Shown here: piece after piece, positions 58,606 through 64,000 of the stretch
Layout: every line of letters begins with the position of its first letter
Numbering within the stretch: position 1 is the stretch's first letter
Source: Oenanthe sinensis
Taxonomy: Eukaryota > Streptophyta > Magnoliopsida > Apiales > Apiaceae
NCBI GenBank assembly: GCA_028671895.1
Contig: CM053802.1
Coordinates: forward strand, 15,383,631 to 15,447,630
Direction: 5' to 3'
Length of the DNA: 64,000 nt
The notes under the pieces: model-generated
Databases searched by the model: none
The model's input: only the letters and a program-made list of their open reading frames with translations
Told to the model about the DNA's origin: nothing
Made by a program: the position numbers and the translations under genes

Positions 58606-61300
58606 TGAGCCAATTACCCAAGTATCCAATACTCATAGAACTAGTGTGACTTTCGTGCTTCTGCTGCGACAAAGCCTTAGCCAGTGTGTCTGCAATATTA
58701 TTATTAGTATACACTTTACATATATGTATATCTCCTTGATCATTAATCTCATTAATTAAGTGATATCTCCTAAGTACATGCCCAAACAGCCTCCTTGGCT
58801 GCTTCACAAGCATCAATATACTCAGGTTCTATTGTAAAATCAACAATTGTCTTTGCTGTGAACCATTCCAGCATACAAAATCTCAATAAAACACAAATCC
58901 AGACAGAAACATTAAATTATCTTTATCTGTCTAGAAACCAGTATCACTGAAACCTCTTACAACTAGCTTCACATCTCCCCCATATAACAAGAATGAATCT
59001 TTAGTCCTCTTTAAGTACTTAAGAATATTCTTGATTGTCGTCCAGTGACATTCACCTGGATTAGATCGGTATCTACTCATCATGGTTAAAGCATACGAGA
59101 CATCAGGACAAGTACATATCATTGCATACATTATAAAACCAATTGCTGACGCATATGAAATTTTACTCATGCAGTCCCTATCATCCAATGATTTAGGACA
59201 AATTTTATTTTGAGATCACTATCCCATGAGACATTGGGACATATCCATTTTAGTCTCTTTGCATTTGAAATCGATGCAAAACTTTGTCAATGTATGTACT
59301 CTAAATTAGGCCGCTCAATCACCTTGATCTATCTCTATAGATCTCGATCCCTAATATATATGTCACATCGCCTAAGTCTTTCATTGAGAAATTATTTCTC
59401 AACCAAGTCTTCACAGTCTGTAGAGAAGGAATGTCATTCCCTATTAGTAATATATCATCAATATATAATACTAGGAATGCCACATGGCTCCCACTAAACT
59501 TCTTGTAAACACAAGTTTCATCTTCATTCTGAATAAAGTCAAATTCTTTTTGATTGTTTCATGAAAACAAATGTTCCATCTCCTCGAGGCCTGCTTTAAT
59601 CCATAAATGGATCGACGCAACTTACATACATTTCCAGCATCCTTTAGATCAACAAAACCCTTAGGGTGTGTCATGTACACATCCATATCTTCTTCAAGAC
59701 TCTCATTTAAGAAAGCGGTTTTGACATCCATTTGCCAGATTTCATAGTCATAGTAAGCAGCTATAGCAAGCAAAATCCTGATGGACATGACCATAACAAC
59801 TGGTGAAAATGTCTCATCATAGTCAATACCATGAATTTTCTTGAAACCTTTTACCACCAATCGTGCCTTATAGGTCTGTACATTAGCATCCATGTCGGTC
59901 TTCTTCTTGAAAACCCACTTGCACCCTATAGGTTTTACCCCTTCAGGTGGATCAACCAAAGTCCATACTTGATTAGTATACATGGATTCCATCTCAGATT
60001 TAATGGCATCCAGCCATCTCTTAGAATCTGGAGTGTTTATAGTATCTAGGTAGGTGAGAGGCTCATCTTCATCCACAAGCATCACATCACCATCTTGAGT
60101 CAAGAGAAATCCATATTATCTCTCGGGCTCATGGCGAATCCTACTAAACCTACGAACACCTGTGTTTCTTGAGCAGTATTATTTTTCTTGTACATTCTAC
60201 TCAGGTTCCTCCACTGGTTCAACGTTATCATGTGGGTCTCAAACTTCATTGAGATCTATAATCCTCCCACTGTCTCTCAGCAGTTCGAGCAACAAACACT
60301 TTGTTCTTGGAAGGATTATAGAAAGAATAACCCCTTGTTTCAGTTGGGTATTCCACAAAATTACATTTGTCTGATTTTGGTCCTAGCTTGTCAGAGATTA
60401 GACGTTTCACAAACGCTTCACATCCCCAAAATTTTATAAATGACATGCTGTGACGTTGCTCAGTCCATATCTCATAAGGAGTCTTTTGAACCAATTTAGT
60501 AGGAACACAGTTAAGTGTATGTGGAGCCGTTTCTACGGTGCAACCCCAGAAACTAATTGGAAGATTCATTGACTCAACATTGATCGCACCATGTCCAACA
60601 AGGTGTGATCTCTCCTATCAAAAAAACTTTTCTTTGATATTTTCTACTTCATCTTTATAGTCTTTGAACTTTTCAAATGATTCGGATTAGTTCTTCAAAA
60701 GATACATATATCCGTATCTACTAAAATAATTAGTAAATTTTATGAAGTTAATAAAATCTACCTTTTGTCATCGTACACATATGACCACATACATCACTAT
60801 GTATAAGTCATACCCATTCAATGATCCCTTCACCATGTTCGGTAAAAGGAGCTTTAGTCATTTTACCAAATAAACCAAGATTCGTATCCTTTGGTATGAT
60901 TCATAATCAAACTTATCCATGAATGCATCCTTATGTATTCTGGAAATGCGTTTCTCATTAATATGGCCTCAGCGACAGTGCCAAAGGTAATATTTGATTT
61001 GAGTCACTTTAGAACATATAAATTGTTAATTAGATGTGCAACATTATAAGGCTCATCATCAAAATAGAATAAACAACTATTGTTATAAAATGAAAAAGCC
61101 TTTCTTGTCCAAACAAGAAACTGAAATAATGTCTCTGCCAATTGCAAGCACGCTATAACAATTATTAAGTTCTAAATTTTCCTTATAGGCCAAAAATTAA
61201 GTAACGAGTTCCTTGAACCAGAGCAACTATCTTTACTCCAATTCCAACCCGATACCTTAAGCTTGACCCTTATTGATCATCATCTTCCGATCTTCCAATT
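58595..61300 (-). pseudogene. pol: Decayed pol of element C
   Basis: RNase H end at 58816-58595 (RRYHLINEINDQGD, TLAKALSQQKHE). RT/RNase H connection at 59188-58931 (ISYASAIGFIMYAMICTCPD). RT at 60103-59471, with WVFKKKTDMDANVQTYKARL, GIDYDETFSPVV, WQMDVKTAFLNESLEEDMDV and YGLKQASRRWN. Integrase C-terminal part at 60569-60246. Traces of the integrase core (HSDVCG, near 60800) and GAG-pre-integrase region (60940-61240). Between the core trace and 60570 the second catalytic Asp region is missing, so part of the integrase was deleted. Many stops; not functional. Confidence 0.85.
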
Positions 61301-62070
61301 AAGCATGACAGTTTAATTTCCAGTCTCCCAACTTTCCACAGAAGTGACAATCGTCTTCTTTATCAACACCTCATTCAGACTTTAGAGTCTGCTTTAGGGA
61401 TTGGACTTTGGTTTGACAACGGAACTAGATCAAATCTTCTCCTTGCCTTTCCATTTTCCTTTCCCTTTTGCATTCCCTATGTTTACCATCAATATAGTAG
61501 TAGTTCATGCATTTATCATATTACTTTCAGCAGTTCTCAACATGCTTAGCAACTCAATGGGTGTTTTACCAATCTTATTCACTTTATTATTCATAACAAA
61601 ATAAGAATAATATTTGTCCGAAGATTGTAAGATCAAATCTAACTGTCTCCAGACCAATCTGGAAACCCAAAATATCAATGGTATTCATTATACCCTATAA
61701 TCTTTAGAACATGTGGTGTAACCGGGTCTCACTCTCCCTACTTGTAAGTGTATAGTGCCCTTTCAAATATATCTTATGCTCAATTGTTTCATAAGCATCT
61801 ATATGCTTGTATTGCTTCTTAAGCTCGGCACATATATTTGCGAGCATGAGACATGAAACATCAGTCGCAACATCAATTTGCTTCCAATAAGCACTATGAT
61901 TTGCACATGTTACATTCTCAACTTTAAGAGCAGGGGAAGAGATTGACTAATATCGTGGTGCCCGAGGACGATCCTCAAGCTCCTATGTCAGTCAAGGAAA
62001 TATATTCTCGTCAACTTGTCTTTCTCAATAACTGATCGCATAGAGAAGTTGTTTGTGTTTATCATTTGAT
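61300..62070 (-). pseudogene. gag: Decayed gag of element C
   Basis: A zinc knuckle, CHFCGKLGDWKLNC, lies at 61349-61308, but its His is replaced by Asp, so zinc binding would be impaired. Near 62040-61955 an N-terminal copia gag pattern (SVIEKDKLTRIYFLD, then a stop) is visible. The region is short and broken by stops. Confidence 0.7.
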
Positions 62071-64000
62071 ATCTACAATATTAAAGTGCATAAAATAAAC
62101 TAGATTGCAAATTTAATATTAATTATGTTTAAGTGATTATGGTATATCATCATATACCTCCCACTATTTTTATCAAACTAATAGCCCTTACTATTAATTT
62201 GGAAAGTATATCCCATAATTCTTTCTAGTGAGACAAGATCCATATTTCGTCATGTCCTAAGTCAACCATTGGAAGTCCTTAGAAAATGATTATTTAGGTA
62301 GACAACAGTTGTCAATTATATCATATATAATTCTTGGATAGTTTGGTGAACAACGATTGATCTTATCTATCTAATAGACTTTTAACCAAACTCTATGCTT
62401 CTAAGTTCATAATAGTTGAATATAACCGTTTATTTTCACTTATTATGACGACTCAGTTAAGTTAGACCCAATGACACAACGGCCGAATATAACCGTTTAT
62501 ATTCGTCGCATCTCACCACGATAGATAGGAGTCCCCTGCCACTGACAGTCCTTCCCCTTATCGATCTAGAATTCGATGAGTGTTCATTCATTGGAAAGCA
62601 TCCGAGTAAAACTTAATATTTTGTTAAGGGGTTTTAGAAAATTTATAACGATCATGATCACATCATAAAGAGATCCTCAATTTTTCCTTGAACCAAATAT
62701 TTCAAATCGACATCTTAAATTGTTCATTTCCCAGGTAGATGGAGGATACCAATGGTCACACTTAAAACCCATCAGCCTTACGAATACGCATATCCGCTTT
62801 TGTCAGAAAATCCCAATTATAGATATCAAAAATCCATATTTAATTCCGTGTTTTAAAAATCCATATTTCATAAACACAAGAATCTCATGATCGTTTGTTA
62901 ATTTTAAAATTTTGAATCGTTATAAATTTTATCTTGTTTAAGCAAACATGGCATGGGTGTCGTATCTAATACATACATAATTAATCAATATTAAGCATGC
63001 ATCTCAATTATATCTACGCATACATACCAATACATGCAATCATATACATATATGTAATGTGCGTAAATTAAACGTGTTTGGTTATGGCCCCATCCTATAT
63101 GATATTTCCAAGCTAATGGAAATATCAAGGTCAGTCTATGGTGGTTTTAAAAATACTATCTATTACATGTCTTCTTTCTTCATTGCTCCATCATCCCCTT
63201 TTGGATCGCCTCCTTGCTTGCAAGTCTTCATCGATAATTACATTGAATAATAAAAATAAAACTATTCTAATGAAATTACAAGAAGAACTCGAGTTACATT
63301 CGAGATAATTAAATTACAATGAATAAACGACATGCAAGTCGTATTTAGAAACCAAAACCATAAATCAAAACCACTATCCTATGGGTCTTTAGGCCATAAC
63401 CATCCACCATGCTATCATATAACACATATAATATATCTCATATTATATAATCATATCATATAATCATATATAACAAATTTCAAAATTTCAGAAAATTAAA
63501 AACAGATTTCTGAAGACAATAAATCGCTATTTTGAGGCCCTTAACGACGTCAAACGCCTTACAGACTCGTTGGTGATAGAAATACTATCAGTTTTGTTCA
63601 TTGGCCCGATTCCAGTCAGAAAACACATATCGTTTACGAAAATCGGATACAGCAGTCAGATTTCTCCAAATCTGACGGTGTTTCAGAAATCGTATCATAT
63701 ACAATTCTCATAACAAGAACAAGCATATATCATATATACATACACAGTGATACATACAATCATCATATGATTATACATCACATGAATATCATATATTCAT
63801 AATATATACATACATATATTCAAAATTTTAGAAAATTAAATAATTTTCAGAAAATAATAAATCACCGTTTTGGGGGCTGTAACGACATCTAATGGCTTAC
63901 ATACGCAAAGCTGACGTATCAGTATTTCTCATTGACCCGATTCTAGTCAGAAAATACATATCGTTTGCAAAAATCGGACATTGGACACAGATTTCAAAAA
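62071..64000 (-). other. Long leader of element C, up to the window edge
   Basis: No gene. Contains paired words (gaatataaccgtttat at about 62420 and 62493) and a diverged tandem repeat at 63470-64000. No LTR end or tRNA primer site is reached before 64000. Confidence 0.6.
63470..64000. repeat. Diverged tandem repeat, period about 350 bp, in the element C leader
   Basis: The stretch aattaaaaacagatttctgaag...cagaaaacacatatcgtttac (63490-63640) recurs at 63835-63975 with many substitutions. Shared words include cagaaaa, acatatcgttt and aaaatcgga. The intervening part is rich in catata words. Confidence 0.75.

Larger units (their letters stand above)
57063..64000 (-). mobile_element. Element C: Angela/BARE-like Ty1/copia retrotransposon, right end outside window
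   Basis: In minus-strand order from the window edge: a long leader, gag remnant (62070-61300), pol remnant (61300-58595), polypurine tract and complete 3' LTR (58589-57063). Coding parts are broken by many stops. Amino-acid patterns such as LRRYHLINEINDQGDIHICKV and KTPYEIWTEQRH, the LTR length of about 1.5 kb, and a leader of about 2 kb suit the Angela/BARE lineage. The LTR is a diverged relative of family A. Confidence 0.82.

Noticed and set aside
1..64000. A host gene, tRNA or rRNA gene
   Set aside because: I found no frame or RNA pattern outside transposable elements. The tRNA-like words are primer-binding sites only.

Overview
The window is repeat-rich nuclear DNA of a seed plant, probably a eudicot with a large genome. 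I found no host gene: almost every kilobase belongs to an LTR retrotransposon or a DNA transposon. Evidence for a plant source is the SIRE-type and Angela/BARE-type Ty1/copia elements, initiator-tRNA-Met primer sites, a CACTA element with the plant TNP2/DUF4218/DUF4216 gene set, and very AT-rich flanks. I cannot name the species.

Layout. (1) 1-12230, minus: element S, a SIRE-like Ty1/copia element with gag, pol, a long third ORF (1188 aa) and one complete LTR; its other LTR lies left of the window. (2) 12231-13575, plus: the remainder of a solo LTR of family A, split by S. (3) 13608-16441 and 30873-31560, plus: a decayed third-ORF-type gene (E) of an older SIRE-like element. It is interrupted by a second family A solo LTR (A2), itself interrupted by element B (17007-29821), a 12.8-kb non-autonomous LTR element with no gag or pol. 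(4) 31561-32752 and 37988-38139: unassigned AT-rich DNA around a 5.2-kb CACTA transposon (32753-37984) with a broken transposase. (5) 38140-39631 plus 53420-56470, minus: a second SIRE-like element (D) with an LTR and a broken third ORF. It is split by B' (39700-53419), a minus-strand relative of B with three LTR copies. (6) 56471-57062, plus: a third family A LTR (A3), cut by element C (57063 to beyond the window, minus), an Angela/BARE-like copia element with a complete LTR, decayed pol and gag, and a long leader.

Insertion order can be read from target duplications and from uninterrupted copies of the same LTR elsewhere in the window: E, then A2 (duplication gttgc), then B (duplication gctat); D, then B' (duplication tcaac); D, then A3, then C; A1, then S. 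B is young: its LTRs differ by about 8 substitutions and one 2-nt gap in about 1437 bp.

The most interesting signals are regulatory or structural. A U3-like repeat block sits upstream of the third ORF of S. The PBS-proximal tandem arrays of B and B' differ completely. A low-divergence hairpin-bearing segment lies in otherwise non-coding B DNA. The B-family LTRs carry a conserved palindrome, and B' has a three-LTR structure with a microhomology junction. B and B' together form a very large inverted repeat.
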